Made by a program: the position numbers and the translations under genes. 64,000 nt of DNA from Pelagicoccus mobilis (GTDB lineage Bacteria; Verrucomicrobiota; Verrucomicrobiia; Opitutales; Opitutaceae): assembly GCF_016595505.1 (NCBI RefSeq), contig NZ_JAENIL010000023.1, forward strand, positions 52,062-116,061, given 5' to 3'. Below are positions 1-9,621 of the stretch, in pieces; position 1 is the stretch's first letter; each line of letters starts with the position of its first letter. Below the pieces are notes generated by a model. It saw only the letters and a program-made list of their open reading frames with translations, ran no database searches and was not told the origin of the DNA.

Positions 1-42
1 GCATACCGATGACACTGCGATCGCCTTCGCCGCGATCATTGG

Positions 43-118
43 GTAGGGCTCGACACGCCGGGCGAGCCGCATCGGTTCGAAATCCTGCATTGCGGTCCGC
101 CCGGCGGTCGTACCCTAG
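43..118. repeat. REP-like palindromic doublet, copy 1
   Basis: A GC-rich inverted repeat begins GTAGGGCTCGAC-CGCCGGGCGAGCCGC and ends with the near-complement GCGGTCCGCCCGGCGGTCGTACCCTA. The arms are about 27 bases and the spacer about 20. A second copy with conserved arms but an unrelated spacer lies at 16413-16486. Conserved arms with a free spacer fit a mobile REP/REPIN-type element better than a gene. It sits upstream of the NAD(P)HX repair gene. No other feature was seen in bases 1-162. Confidence 0.6.
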
Positions 119-162
119 CTTTTGAATCGCTTAAAGAGTGTGGGCTCCTATGCTCTTTCGTT

Positions 163-1686
163 ATGCCCAAGCCCTTTTCTCATCCCATTCTCAGTTGCTC
201 CGCTTCGCATGAGTGGGAGCAGGAGCTACTGAAGTCTGAAGAAGACGCGTGGCAGGCTATGCTCCGTGTGGGGGTGAAGTTGGGACGAGGGATTAGGGAT
301 TTCTATGCGATGAGCTCGTTTCCGCAATCTGGATTGCGGGTCCTTGCCTTGGTTGGGAAGGGGCATAATGGCGGGGACGCTCTGTTAGCTCTGGCGGCGC
401 TCGCATTGGAGGAGGGGTATCTCAGGCAGGTTGATATCGTTTTGAGTTCGGAACTTGATGCTCTGAAGCCGAACACGAAGAGGGCTTTAGGATTGCTCCA
501 GGAGCGCGCGTCGATCGTGTTTTTGCAGGCGAGCGATTTGCGAGGCACCGGCGAGGTCTTTGATATCTGCATCGATGGTTTGCTTGGCATGCAGTTTCGG
601 CCGCCATTGCGTGAGCGGATTACGGATTTGATTGAGACTGTGAATGAGGTCTCGAAGATCCGTTTGCGAGTTGCAGTCGATCTGCCATCGGGCGTGGGGG
701 ATGAATCAGATGAAAGGGCATTTCGTGCGGATGTAACGTTTGCCACGGGGATATTCAAACAACCCCTGCTAGGCTGTAGAAACGCCGGAGTGATCCGGTA
801 TTTGGATATCGGTTTTTTCGAAAACGATCGAACTGCAGTTAATCGTGTAGTGACAGATCAAATACTCGACCCTTTGCGTGGAGTCAGGTCCGCTTTCAGC
901 GAAAAGCGGCAGCATGGTCATCTGGCGATCTTGGCTGGTTCGCGTGGCATGCCGGGGGCCTTGGCGATGGCTGTCCGGGCCGCTTTGCAAAGTGGAGTTG
1001 GGTTGGTAACGGTGTTTGCTCCCGAATCGGTAGTGTCGCAGCTTGCTTGCACTTTGCCCGAGGCGATGTGGCGTACTTGGCCTGAAACGCCAGAGGGTGG
1101 CTTGGCCTTGGAAGGGCTTTGGCAGATCAAGTCGATCGCCGGCAAGGCGACGGCGCTTTTGGTCGGTCCAGGAATGGGCAATGAGGCGGAAACTCAAGCT
1201 CTGCTGTGCGAGGTCGGACGGTATTGGAATAAGCCGGCAGTACTCGATGCTGACGCTCTCCGGCCGGAAGTTGTAGACAGTTTCTTGGCATCCGAACTGA
1301 TCCTGACGCCTCATGACGGAGAGTTTAAACGCCTCGCGAGCGTTGACGAAGTTTCCGATGCGGATGTGTTGGGCTACGCGAAAGAAAGAGGGCTTACCTT
1401 AGTCAAGAAGGGGAGCTCGACTCGAGTGTGCGATGGTGAGGCTTTGTATGTAAACCCGACGGGTAACGCGGTTCTATCTCGAGGAGGAAGTGGCGACTTG
1501 TTGGCTGGTCTGATGGCTGGCTTGCTGGCTGAGGGCAGTGGGAGCTCGACGGAGGTGGCCTGTCGCGCTGTCTACTGGCATGGGAAAGCCGCGGACTTGC
1601 TGGCGGTGAGCAAAGGGCAGGTCGCAACGCGTACTACAGACTTGTTGGATTATTTGGTTCCGGCCCTTCGGGGTGACGCAGGCTGA
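163..1686 (+). CDS. nnr: Bifunctional NAD(P)H-hydrate epimerase / ADP-dependent NAD(P)HX dehydratase
   Basis: This cytosolic repair enzyme converts hydrated NADH/NADPH back to the active cofactor. The N-terminal YjeF/NnrE epimerase domain (about residues 20-215) carries GKGHNGGDA at 65-73, a variant of the usual GxGNNGGDG loop, and a DLPSG loop near 170. The C-terminal ribokinase-like NnrD domain (about 230-507) shows the glycine-rich GSRGMPGA start, LLVGPGMG, LDADAL, LTPHDGEF and NPTGNAVLSRGGSGDLL, where the Asp of GSGD is the expected catalytic base. The length of 507 residues fits the fused bacterial form. The ATG start gives a complete first domain. The gene is followed convergently by a metallopeptidase 20 bases away. 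The family assignment is secure; the activity is inferred. Confidence 0.93.
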   Translation: MPKPFSHPILSCSASHEWEQELLKSEEDAWQAMLRVGVKLGRGIRDFYAMSSFPQSGLRVLALVGKGHNGGDALLALAALALEEGYLRQVDIVLSSELDALKPNTKRALGLLQERASIVFLQASDLRGTGEVFDICIDGLLGMQFRPPLRERITDLIETVNEVSKIRLRVAVDLPSGVGDESDERAFRADVTFATGIFKQPLLGCRNAGVIRYLDIGFFENDRTAVNRVVTDQILDPLRGVRSAFSEKRQHGHLAILAGSRGMPGALAMAVRAALQSGVGLVTVFAPESVVSQLACTLPEAMWRTWPETPEGGLALEGLWQIKSIAGKATALLVGPGMGNEAETQALLCEVGRYWNKPAVLDADALRPEVVDSFLASELILTPHDGEFKRLASVDEVSDADVLGYAKERGLTLVKKGSSTRVCDGEALYVNPTGNAVLSRGGSGDLLAGLMAGLLAEGSGSSTEVACRAVYWHGKAADLLAVSKGQVATRTTDLLDYLVPALRGDAG

Positions 1687-1705
1687 GTAAGGCTTGGTTA
1701 GAATC

Positions 1706-3256
1706 TCAGTTGTAGATCGGCTTTATCGAGCGCATTGAGTGGAGGTCTTCTCTCAGTTTGATTTGAATCGGTGTGGGAAGGTGTGGAATCGCTCGGAGGA
1801 CGAGATCCTCGGCTTTTTCGAAGTTGCCGCATCGGGCGTAGTATATCGCTAAGACCTGAGTAATTCCGTAGTTTCCGGGGAATCTCTCGCTGGCGATTTC
1901 TAGGATCTCCATGTGTTTGGGTTCTGGGTACACTTCAGAGCTTAGCCAAACAGCCCCGATCCAGTAGTAGAGTTGCGGCAGGTAGATCGCTCCTGCCTGT
2001 TTTGCTCTGAAGAGTTGAGTGAGGTGTTGCAAGGTCTCCTCCTTGTTGAGCGTTCCGGTTCGGTAGGCTTTACCTTCAAGCCGGCGAGAGACCTGATTGA
2101 TGGAGTGCCATAGCTGAGCTCGACTGTTTTGGTCGTCGAGAGCGAGAGCTAGGGAGAGCGTTTGTTCGGCCTCGTTTCGTCGATTGTTCTGGAATTGCCA
2201 TTGTCCTTTGAGGGAGAGCAGATTTGAGGATTCCGGCCAGCGCTTCAGGTTGGTTTCGATTGTGGAAATTGACCTTTCGGAAGCTTGTACATCGAGGAGC
2301 ACGCGTGACTTCAGGGTTTGGATTTCTTTGTCGGTGACTGGGTGTAGTTGAAGTTTTGGTACTGCTTGGTGATTCTCTGGAGTGAACTTTAGAGTGTAGG
2401 TACGGCCTTTGTTTAGGTACGCTTTCAGTCGGTTCTCGAGATCTGAGAAATCGATGCCGAGGTTTTCAACGAATAGGGACTCCGGAGTTTGGTTCGATCT
2501 GAGCGCTTTTTCGATAAAGGCATATACGCGTGGCTTGGGGATGTCGTGTTCTCCAAGAATCAGGTAGTGGATCAGTAGCCACGACTGCGAATAGAACGTT
2601 CCTGCATGTTCGCCCCCTCTGTATTCGCGGGATTGGTAGTTGACCGCCACAAGTTTATCCAAGGGGAGGAAACCTTCTTGCCTGAGGTAGAGAACGTTGA
2701 GATTTATCGGTTTTCCGATGGTGAGACTGTCATCTGCCTCTTGCTGGACGGTTGAGAAAAACTCAGCGAACCCTTCTTTGATCCAGAGGGGAGCGCTCTG
2801 ATATTGTCGCATGAGATGATGGACGTATTCATGGACGAGCGTTTCTCGGGTTTGTTGTTCGGAGCCGATGTCGTTGATGACGGAATAGTAGCCCTCGCAA
2901 TCGTTTGAAAAATAGCCGCCGAGGGTTCGACGCCTGCGTCCCGATCGGAAAGAGAACTCATCGCGAGTTTTAGCGTTGCCCGTAATTATCAGAAGTAGCT
3001 CTTCCTCTTGTTTGTCGCTTAGCTGTGGGAAGACGAACTGAAGTCCGGCTCTCGCGTTCCAAATGATTTCGAAGCTGCGTTGGATTTCCGCTTTGCGAGC
3101 GTTGCTTACGACTTTGAAAGGGCTCGCTTCAGACTGCCACCACTTGGGGGCTGATTCTAGGTCTGCCAAGGGGGAAAGAAGGATGACGCAGGCGAGAAGG
3201 GCTCTACGTTTTCGTTGGTCGAAGAGCCAATTTAAGCAGAAGAGAGGATTGAGCAT
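1706..3256 (-). CDS. Exported zinc metallopeptidase with TPR-like C-terminus
   Basis: The chosen ATG at 3256 gives a 516-residue protein whose N-terminus has a basic stretch (RKRR) followed by a hydrophobic segment ending in LADLESA, a plausible signal peptide. An in-frame extension to 3352 lacks signal-peptide character and would run into the dprA promoter region. HEYVH at residues 142-146, followed by WIKEGFAEFF with Glu161 as likely third zinc ligand, marks a gluzincin-type zinc peptidase resembling DUF1570/M48-like 'basic secretory' proteins. The region after about residue 330 is helical and TPR-like (LKRWPESSNLLSLKGQ…). The substrate is unknown. It is transcribed divergently from dprA, with 118 bases between the starts. 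Confidence 0.75.
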   Translation of the reverse strand: MLNPLFCLNWLFDQRKRRALLACVILLSPLADLESAPKWWQSEASPFKVVSNARKAEIQRSFEIIWNARAGLQFVFPQLSDKQEEELLLIITGNAKTRDEFSFRSGRRRRTLGGYFSNDCEGYYSVINDIGSEQQTRETLVHEYVHHLMRQYQSAPLWIKEGFAEFFSTVQQEADDSLTIGKPINLNVLYLRQEGFLPLDKLVAVNYQSREYRGGEHAGTFYSQSWLLIHYLILGEHDIPKPRVYAFIEKALRSNQTPESLFVENLGIDFSDLENRLKAYLNKGRTYTLKFTPENHQAVPKLQLHPVTDKEIQTLKSRVLLDVQASERSISTIETNLKRWPESSNLLSLKGQWQFQNNRRNEAEQTLSLALALDDQNSRAQLWHSINQVSRRLEGKAYRTGTLNKEETLQHLTQLFRAKQAGAIYLPQLYYWIGAVWLSSEVYPEPKHMEILEIASERFPGNYGITQVLAIYYARCGNFEKAEDLVLRAIPHLPTPIQIKLREDLHSMRSIKPIYN

Positions 3257-3374
3257 AGATGGTTGTCGCGAGCAAAGATCGTGCCTGAGGATTCGATTGC
3301 GGAACTGGAATTTGCCGACCAACAGATGTGGTCTTGTTGGACTTTCTGCCACCGGCTCTCCAATGTCCTGCGTT

Positions 3375-4505
3375 ATGGAACTCCAACTTTCCCGTAAGCA
3401 GGCTTACTGGGCCTTGAACGGGCTGCCTGCGATTGGCCCCGTGTCGCTGAATCGCTTGCTGTCCGCCTTTGGTGGCGACCCGTGTCGCGCTTTGTCTGCG
3501 ACACGACCTGAGCTCGAATCGATCAAAGGGCTGCAGCGTCGGACTGTCGACGTGTTGCTCGATTGGTCGAAGCATTTCGATCTCGAGCGTGAGATGGCTC
3601 AGGCTGAGCAGCGAGGTGTGGACTTTGTCTCTTGCGAGGACGAAGAGTATCCGAGCTTGTTGAAGGAAATCTCTGATCCGCCGATTGGGTTGTATCGATT
3701 GGGGAAATACGACTTTAGAAAACCGTCGGTAGCAATCGTGGGTACGCGGAACTGTTCTCTTTATGGTCGCAGTGTTGCGGAGAGTTTTGCCAAGGACTTG
3801 GCTCAGCTCGGTTTTTGCGTCGTGAGTGGAATGGCCCGTGGAATAGATACCTTTGCTCACAAAGGGGCTTTGCAAGTGGAGGGAGGATCGACGGTCTGCG
3901 TGTTCGGTTGCGGAATAGACATCGTGTATCCACCGGAGAATGTTGATGTGTTTCGGGAAGCGCAGCTTAATGGAGCGGTGGTGTCAGAATTTCCTTTCGG
4001 GCGCCGAGCGGATCGCCAGACCTTTCCGATGCGTAATCGAGTGGTGAGTGGGATGTCGCACGCGGTGATTGTGGTGGAATCGGATGATGCCGGCGGATCG
4101 ATGATCACGGCCCGCTTTGCAGGAGAGCAGGGACGGGTCGTTTGCGCGATTCCGGGACGGATCGATCAGAAGGCGAGCAAGGGAAGCCATCAGCTGATTC
4201 GCGATGGAGCGGTGCTGCTCCGCAGTGTCGACGATCTTCTGGAGGAGCTTGAGCATCTGAAGCTAGTGCCAAGCCTCGCGACTGGTGAATCGAGTTTGGA
4301 AGCGGAAATGGCGTATCCAGAGTTGGAAGGAGACGAAGCCGCAGTGGCCAAATCTCTTGCAGGCGGCGAAGCCCTTTCGCTGGAAGACCTGGGAATAAGG
4401 CTAGGCTTAGCGGTATCCGAGATCTCTGTTCTTTTGATGGGAATGGAGCTGAAAGGTCTTATCGCAAAGCGCTTGGACGGAAAATTCGAGCTGGCATACA
4501 AGTAG
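3375..4505 (+). CDS. dprA: DNA-processing protein DprA
   Basis: DprA binds incoming single-stranded DNA and loads RecA during natural transformation. The start at 3375 (MELQLSRKQ) gives 376 residues, the usual family length; a longer upstream reading frame to 3063 overlaps the divergent peptidase gene and has no conserved content. An HhH-like N-terminal region is followed by the Rossmann core: VAIVGTRNCS, FCVVSGMARGIDTFAHKGAL, TVCVFGCGIDIVYPPEN, SEFPFG, FPMRNRVVSGMS and GSMITARFA, all DprA/Smf hallmarks. A winged-helix-like C-terminal domain closes the protein (LSLEDLGIRLGLAVSEISVLLMG has that pattern). Its presence is consistent with transformability, but no other competence genes are in the window. 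Confidence 0.95.
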   Translation: MELQLSRKQAYWALNGLPAIGPVSLNRLLSAFGGDPCRALSATRPELESIKGLQRRTVDVLLDWSKHFDLEREMAQAEQRGVDFVSCEDEEYPSLLKEISDPPIGLYRLGKYDFRKPSVAIVGTRNCSLYGRSVAESFAKDLAQLGFCVVSGMARGIDTFAHKGALQVEGGSTVCVFGCGIDIVYPPENVDVFREAQLNGAVVSEFPFGRRADRQTFPMRNRVVSGMSHAVIVVESDDAGGSMITARFAGEQGRVVCAIPGRIDQKASKGSHQLIRDGAVLLRSVDDLLEELEHLKLVPSLATGESSLEAEMAYPELEGDEAAVAKSLAGGEALSLEDLGIRLGLAVSEISVLLMGMELKGLIAKRLDGKFELAYK

Positions 4506-4562
4506 CTCCTACCTCGACACGCTTTGACCCAGTCACCTTTCTATTTCTCCTACGATATACAC

Positions 4563-7322
4563 ATGAAGAAGATCAGGATTTTGCTTCTCTCTCTCGTTTC
4601 GCTAGCGATTTTCTCTCATGCTCAAGCGAAAGAAGCCCCGGACCAAGATGCTATGCGTTATCAGTTTGACGAAGCGATGGCGGAGTTGGGAGGGGGAGAT
4701 GAAGCGACCCAAAAAGCAGTTGCCCTGAAACTGAAGAAGCTCGCTGTAGCTGGACATGGGCGGTCTCAATATTGGCTCGCTCAACTCTATTTCGAAGGGA
4801 TTGGAGTGGGCCAAAACGTTGAGCAGGGGAAGCTCTGGATCCAGCGAGCGGCAGAGTCAGGTTACCCGATTGCGATGTTGGCTTACGCCGAGATTTTGAT
4901 TGGGGAGGTGGAAGGTGACGAGGAACCGGACTACCAGACACTGAAGTCTCTGTTGGAAGGTACCTTGTCCGATGCGGCAGCTGCTGGGCTTTCACCAGAG
5001 GAGTTTGGCATTTATCGCCGTACCAAAGCTCGAGCCAACTACCTGCTCGGTCTGCTCTACCAAAACGGTTGGGGCGTTGAGGAAGACCTCGTGAGAGCGA
5101 TGCAGCTGATGGAGAAAGGATCGCGGACGGGAAGCAAGGACGCGAGTATGGCCCTGGCCATTGCCTATGCCAAAGGTGAGGGTGTGGAGCGGGATGTGGA
5201 GAAGGCGAAGACCTTTTTCGATCTGTTTGACCTGCAGTCGGCAGACGAAGCGAATCGATCGATTGAAGGGACACTGGGGATGCAGGAGGACCGAGGTGAC
5301 CGGGAGAACATGATCGAGGCGAGCGAACTCATCGGGGAGTCGATCACGCAAATGGTCTATGCGATGCAGACACAGTTCGCCACCGAAGTTCTGGATGAAG
5401 AAAGTGAGGACTTCGATGCGGAGTTTGCCGCGACCTTGCTAGGCTTTGCTGCGGAGGGAGGCTACCTGGAGGCCAAGCTGCGTTTAGGGCTGCTTCATTA
5501 TCGAGGTCTGGGAGTGGAGAAGGATTTGGCGAAAGCGGCTGACTACTTTGCGTCCGCTGCGAAAGAGGACTGGGTATTAGCTCAATACAATTGGGCAGCC
5601 ATGCTGCGAGCGGGAGAGGCGCAGAGCGAGGGGAAGCGGTACTCTGCCGAGTCTCTCTTTGAGAAGGCAGCGGACAGCGGCCTCTATGCGGCTCAAGTGG
5701 CCTTGGATGATAAGCTGAGTCCTGTCTCGCCTTTGAGCCCAGAAGAGGCGAGCTCTCTCTGTATTGAACAAGCGGATGCAGGGGATGCTCGAGCAATTTA
5801 CAGTCTCGCGCTCCGGAAGACCTCGGGTTGGTTGGTCGATGTTGAGCCCGATTTTTCTAAGGTTATCTCACTTTATGAAAAGTCTGCGGAAGACGGTTAC
5901 AAGCGCGCTCAGTTTGTCATCGGAGCCATGAAGCTTTCCGGGGAAGGGGTGGCGTTTGATCCATTGGGAGGAATCGCCTACATCAAGGATGCGGCTTATC
6001 AAGGGTTGCCGGAAGCTACCTATACCTTGGCGGAATGTAAGCTCAAGGGCTTGGGCGTTTCGCAAGATCCATTTGACGCTTATGAACTGTTCAAGAAGGC
6101 AGCTCGCTTGGGATTTACCAACGCCTACAATCGCGTAGCCGCGTTTCATTATTACGGAATTACTGTTCCGAAAAATGAATACAAAGCGGCCGAATTGTAT
6201 TTGTATGCTGCTGATGAAGGAGACGCGGAGGCGGCGCAAAATTTAGGTAACTGTTATCTACGGGGAATCGGAGTGAAGATGAGCACTCGGGAGGGAATTC
6301 GTTGGATCAGCAAATCTGCAGAATTAGGGAATCTGGTTTCTTGTTATCATCTCGCGAATATTTACCGGGAGAACTTACTGGTGGATCAGGATTTGGTTGA
6401 GGTCGCGTACTGGTTTGAGCGAGCTGCAGAGTTGGGTGATAAAATGGCGATGCGAGAGACGGCTCTGAATTACTTCTTGGGGCGTGGACACCCTCGAAAC
6501 CGAGGTAAAGCAGCTCAATGGCTGGAGATGTATTTGGTGCACCCGGCTCCGATTACAACTGCGGCACTGTACTTCCCCGGCGAATACGAAACGAATGCCG
6601 TGCTAGAGAAATTTCGACCGGATGACTATTCGGCGATGCTAATGTCTGCCGATCTTATGGCGGAAAAAGAGTGGTCTGGAACGAATCGCAAAGAGGCTCG
6701 AAAACTCTACGAAAGTATGGCGAGCAAGGGTGCTCAAGGAGCTAAACTTCGTTTAGCTCGAATGTACCGAGATGATGATTCCAGCAGCAAGGATGCGAAG
6801 CGAGCGATCTCGTATTTCAAAAGTCTTTACGACGGAAATCACGATGAGTCGTATGAAGGAATGCGTCATTTTGCGGCGGAAGCCGCATATGAGCTCAGTG
6901 TGTGTTATGCTGATGGATACGGGGTAAAGGCGAGCGAGTCCCAACGGGTGCATTGGTTGGAAGAGTCGGCTAGGCTCGACAAAGTGGAGGCTCAGTTCGA
7001 GCTCGGAAGCTTACTCGCTGCCCAGACTGAGAGTTCTGCTACGCGGTCTGCCGGAACCAACTGGCTGCTCAAGGCTGCAGAGCATGGGGATCATCGTTCA
7101 CAGCTAGCGATTGCTCGCCTTAACTTGGAGAGCCCTGTCGCGAATGTGGCTAAGGGCGTTGTCGTCGATTGGTTGAAGGCCTTGGTTGACGATGGCTCAG
7201 GTGAAGCTCGTGTCTTGTTGCGGAAATATGGGGTCCGTTACAAGGAGATCGAGCGTAGACAGCCATCACCTCAGAAGGAGGAGAAACCGGTTGATCCGTG
7301 GGCTCCGATAGGCGCGGCTTGA
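4563..7322 (+). CDS. Exported Sel1-repeat protein
   Basis: The ATG at 4563 begins a clean signal peptide (MKKIRILLLSLVSLAIFSHAQA). The mature protein of about 900 residues is nearly all Sel1-like TPR repeats, seen as recurring 36-residue blocks with A…YxLGxLYxxGxGVxxDxxxAxxxxxxAAxxG patterns, for example AQYWLAQLYFEGIGVGQN-like and GLLHYRGLGVEKDLAKA. I count more than a dozen repeats. Such solenoids are protein-protein scaffolds in the periplasm or at the envelope. The tail is proline- and lysine-rich and ends WAPIGAA. No catalytic motif was seen. It follows dprA by 57 bases and may be co-transcribed. No partner can be named. Confidence 0.85.
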   Translation: MKKIRILLLSLVSLAIFSHAQAKEAPDQDAMRYQFDEAMAELGGGDEATQKAVALKLKKLAVAGHGRSQYWLAQLYFEGIGVGQNVEQGKLWIQRAAESGYPIAMLAYAEILIGEVEGDEEPDYQTLKSLLEGTLSDAAAAGLSPEEFGIYRRTKARANYLLGLLYQNGWGVEEDLVRAMQLMEKGSRTGSKDASMALAIAYAKGEGVERDVEKAKTFFDLFDLQSADEANRSIEGTLGMQEDRGDRENMIEASELIGESITQMVYAMQTQFATEVLDEESEDFDAEFAATLLGFAAEGGYLEAKLRLGLLHYRGLGVEKDLAKAADYFASAAKEDWVLAQYNWAAMLRAGEAQSEGKRYSAESLFEKAADSGLYAAQVALDDKLSPVSPLSPEEASSLCIEQADAGDARAIYSLALRKTSGWLVDVEPDFSKVISLYEKSAEDGYKRAQFVIGAMKLSGEGVAFDPLGGIAYIKDAAYQGLPEATYTLAECKLKGLGVSQDPFDAYELFKKAARLGFTNAYNRVAAFHYYGITVPKNEYKAAELYLYAADEGDAEAAQNLGNCYLRGIGVKMSTREGIRWISKSAELGNLVSCYHLANIYRENLLVDQDLVEVAYWFERAAELGDKMAMRETALNYFLGRGHPRNRGKAAQWLEMYLVHPAPITTAALYFPGEYETNAVLEKFRPDDYSAMLMSADLMAEKEWSGTNRKEARKLYESMASKGAQGAKLRLARMYRDDDSSSKDAKRAISYFKSLYDGNHDESYEGMRHFAAEAAYELSVCYADGYGVKASESQRVHWLEESARLDKVEAQFELGSLLAAQTESSATRSAGTNWLLKAAEHGDHRSQLAIARLNLESPVANVAKGVVVDWLKALVDDGSGEARVLLRKYGVRYKEIERRQPSPQKEEKPVDPWAPIGAA

Positions 7323-7326
7323 TGGC

Positions 7327-7872
7327 CTAGTCGAGATCGATGGAGGGGAGGCCATCGATGCTGGTGACGTTGTTTTCCGCTTGATAGGCTTTTACGACTT
7401 CGGGGCCTTTTTTGGCGGCCCATTTGTCGAGCCCGTCACGGTGTCCTTGGAAGTCGTAGAAGGGGACGGCGTAGCCGCAGGAGTCGCACACGCGTTCGAC
7501 TTTGATGTGGATGATGGCGCGAGCCCCCGGGTTCTCTGGAAAGTTGCCGGCGAGTTTCTCGTACTCCTCGCTGCCTTTGAGATAACTCACGCCTTTGCCG
7601 TGCAGGCGGAAGATTTGCGGTGGGCCTTCGAAGGCGCAAAACATGATGACGATGCGGCCGTTCTCGCGAAGGTGAGCGATCGTTTCCGCGCCGCTGCCGG
7701 TGTAATCGAGGTAGGCAGCTTCTAGCGGTCCGAGGACGCGGAAACTGTCTCCGCCTTTTGGTGACAGGTTGACGTGCCCGTCGGCGGAAAGCGGGGCGGT
7801 GCCGACGAAGAACATCTTCTGTTTTTCGATCCAGGTTTTGTGTTTCGGCGAGATCTCGGGATGAACTTTCAT
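7327..7872 (-). CDS. Pyridoxamine 5'-phosphate oxidase-family FMN-binding protein
   Basis: The 181-residue protein has the split-barrel pattern of the PNPOx-like superfamily: an early strand with FFVGTAPLSADGHVNLSPKG, then YLDYTGSGAETIAHLRENGRI and IMFCAFEGPPQIFRLHGKG. This arrangement is typical of the general-stress or heme/FMN-binding members rather than of PdxH itself, whose C-terminal RxxR substrate signature is absent. It probably binds FMN or F420 in the cytosol; the substrate is unknown. It ends 4 bases from the convergent Sel1 gene and lies 24 bases downstream of an SDR gene on the same strand, so the two may be co-transcribed. Confidence 0.8.
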   Translation of the reverse strand: MKVHPEISPKHKTWIEKQKMFFVGTAPLSADGHVNLSPKGGDSFRVLGPLEAAYLDYTGSGAETIAHLRENGRIVIMFCAFEGPPQIFRLHGKGVSYLKGSEEYEKLAGNFPENPGARAIIHIKVERVCDSCGYAVPFYDFQGHRDGLDKWAAKKGPEVVKAYQAENNVTSIDGLPSIDLD

Positions 7873-7896
7873 TTTGAACTAGGTTCCGGGGATGGA

Positions 7897-8601
7897 TTAG
7901 AGCTTTTGGTAGAGTTCGGGTGGAAGGAGGCGAAGGAGAAGGGCGACCCAGCGCCAGCGGCCTGGAATGTAGGCCACTTTCTTGCGTCGCTCGACGGCTA
8001 AGAGTAGGGCTTTGACTGCGTGTTCGGGGGAGATGAGCCAAATTGGGTTGTCCGCTTTCATCATGGCGGTGTCGACGAAGCCTGGGCGGATTTCGGTGAC
8101 TTGGATGGGTAGCTTGTCCTTCGCCACGCGAAGCTGGAGCCCCTCGAGGTAGGAAGCGACAAAGGCTTTGCTAGCGTTGTAGGCGGGAGCATGGGGGGAG
8201 CCTCTGACTGCTGCGACCGAGCTGATGCCAACGAGTTTACCGCGCCCTTGCTTGATGAAATGCTGCATGGCGTGACTCGCTACTTCGGTGAAGGCGAGGG
8301 CATTGAGCTGCACGGTTTCGCTCTCGAGTGATGGCTCTAGCCTGGAGTTTATGTGTCCGGTACCGAACACGATGTAGACTGCTTCGATTTCGCGGTCCTG
8401 ATGGAAGATCGCTTCTAGGTTCTTCCGCAGGGAGGCGGGCTTGCTACCATCGAAATGCGTTACGGTTGGTCGCTTGTCTTCGAAGTGGCGCTGGATCTCG
8501 TCTGGACGATGGCTAAGGAGTTCCAGGGGTTCTCCTTGCGAATGGAGCTCCTTGGCGAGGGCGAGTCCTATGCCAGAGGAACTGCCGAAAATGAGGATCA
8601 T
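7897..8601 (-). CDS. Short-chain dehydrogenase/reductase
   Basis: This is a classical SDR of 234 residues: the nucleotide-binding GSSSGIGLALA lies at the N-terminus, a catalytic Ser in VGISSVAAVRG, the YNASK catalytic Tyr-Lys pair and the RPGFVDTAM loop after it. The usual NNAG motif is replaced by VFGTGH. The C-terminal segment (WRWVALLLRLLPPELYQKL) is hydrophobic and could dock to the membrane, as in SDRs acting on lipids. The likely reaction is NAD(P)-dependent oxidation or reduction of a hydroxy/keto group; the substrate cannot be deduced. It lies between birA (33 bases upstream) and the PNPOx-like gene on the same strand. Confidence 0.85.
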   Translation of the reverse strand: MILIFGSSSGIGLALAKELHSQGEPLELLSHRPDEIQRHFEDKRPTVTHFDGSKPASLRKNLEAIFHQDREIEAVYIVFGTGHINSRLEPSLESETVQLNALAFTEVASHAMQHFIKQGRGKLVGISSVAAVRGSPHAPAYNASKAFVASYLEGLQLRVAKDKLPIQVTEIRPGFVDTAMMKADNPIWLISPEHAVKALLLAVERRKKVAYIPGRWRWVALLLRLLPPELYQKL

Positions 8602-8634
8602 CGCTTGGGGTTGGGCGTGTTTGAAGAGTGGGCT

Positions 8635-9621
8635 CTACTTCTTCTCGATCGTCACTTCGCCTGCCCGGGCTAGGTAGCGAGTGCCGTCTGGGCGTTCGAT
8701 AATGAGAGAACCGTTCGAATCGATGCCGTTGGCTGTGCCTGAGATCCGGCTCTCGCCTTGGAGAAGAGTGATCTCTTTTCCGTTTAGGGTATCGTATCTC
8801 GACCAGCGTTCTTTGAGTTCGGTGCGATGGCTTCCGTCGAGGAGCTTTTTGTAAGCGATGGCGATGCGTCCGGTGAGAGTGGATACGAGTTTGTTTATGT
8901 CGAAGGTGCGTCCTGATGATTGGCTGAGGGAAGTCGCTATCTCTTTGAGCTCAGCGGGCCAGTCGGCTCCGTCGCTATTCACGTTGAGTCCGAGCCCGAG
9001 CACTACGTTGAGGACGATGTCTGCTTCCATGCGTGCTTCGGTTAGGATGCCGGCTACCTTTTTGCCGTCTATGTGCAGGTCGTTGGGCCATTTGATTTTG
9101 CAACTGACCTGGCAGAGGGAGTTGATGCATTCGCAGATGTTGATCCCCATCCAGAGGGTGAAGAGCGACATTTGGCTGGGCGAAATCTGGGGGCGGAAGG
9201 CGAAGCTTGAGTAGAGGTTTCCGTTTTGCGGGCTGTGCCATTCTCGGCCGAGGCGGCCGCGTCCAACGGTCTGTAGTCGTGATAGGACTACGAAGGGGGT
9301 GCACTCTCCGTTGGCGATGCGTCGTTCGGCTTCCGAGTTTGTGCTGTCGACTTCGTCGAGCACGATTGCCTGGTAATCCTCGGCCGCATGTTGAAGGCGG
9401 GCTTGGATGAGGGCTTGGTTCAAGGTGTCTGGGACTTGGGTGAGCCGGTAACCCTTGCTGCGTACGGCTTCGAAGTCGAACCCTTGAGCTTTGAGTTTTT
9501 CCATGTATGACCAGACGGATACGCGGGAGACGCCGATGAGTTCGGCAAGCTGGCTGCCGGAGACGAAGTCGCCGTCGGCGGCGAGAAATTCGCGGAGTAT
9601 GAGGACGTTTGTGTCGGACAT
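8635..9621 (-). CDS. birA: Bifunctional biotin operon repressor / biotin-[acetyl-CoA-carboxylase] ligase
   Basis: BirA attaches biotin to AccB, whose gene lies at the far end of this window, and group-II versions also repress biotin genes. The N-terminal winged helix (residues 5-60, with LAELIGVSRVSVWSYMEKL) shows this is the DNA-binding form. The ligase domain carries the adenylate-binding GRGRLGREWHS (120-130), KIKWPNDL and GKKVAGILTEA with the conserved Lys residues, and a small C-terminal SH3-like domain (GTANGIDSNGSLIIE) completes it. The length of 328 residues matches the family. No biotin synthesis genes are in the window, so any regulatory target lies elsewhere. Confidence 0.95.
   Translation of the reverse strand: MSDTNVLILREFLAADGDFVSGSQLAELIGVSRVSVWSYMEKLKAQGFDFEAVRSKGYRLTQVPDTLNQALIQARLQHAAEDYQAIVLDEVDSTNSEAERRIANGECTPFVVLSRLQTVGRGRLGREWHSPQNGNLYSSFAFRPQISPSQMSLFTLWMGINICECINSLCQVSCKIKWPNDLHIDGKKVAGILTEARMEADIVLNVVLGLGLNVNSDGADWPAELKEIATSLSQSSGRTFDINKLVSTLTGRIAIAYKKLLDGSHRTELKERWSRYDTLNGKEITLLQGESRISGTANGIDSNGSLIIERPDGTRYLARAGEVTIEKK

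Noticed and set aside
70..100. A GGTTCGAAATCC stretch resembling a tRNA T-arm
   Set aside because: It lies in the variable loop of the REP-like element and no cloverleaf can be built around it; copy 2 has an unrelated loop.
3063..3374. N-terminal extension of DprA
   Set aside because: It overlaps the divergent peptidase gene and shows no DprA conservation; the start at 3375 gives the usual length.
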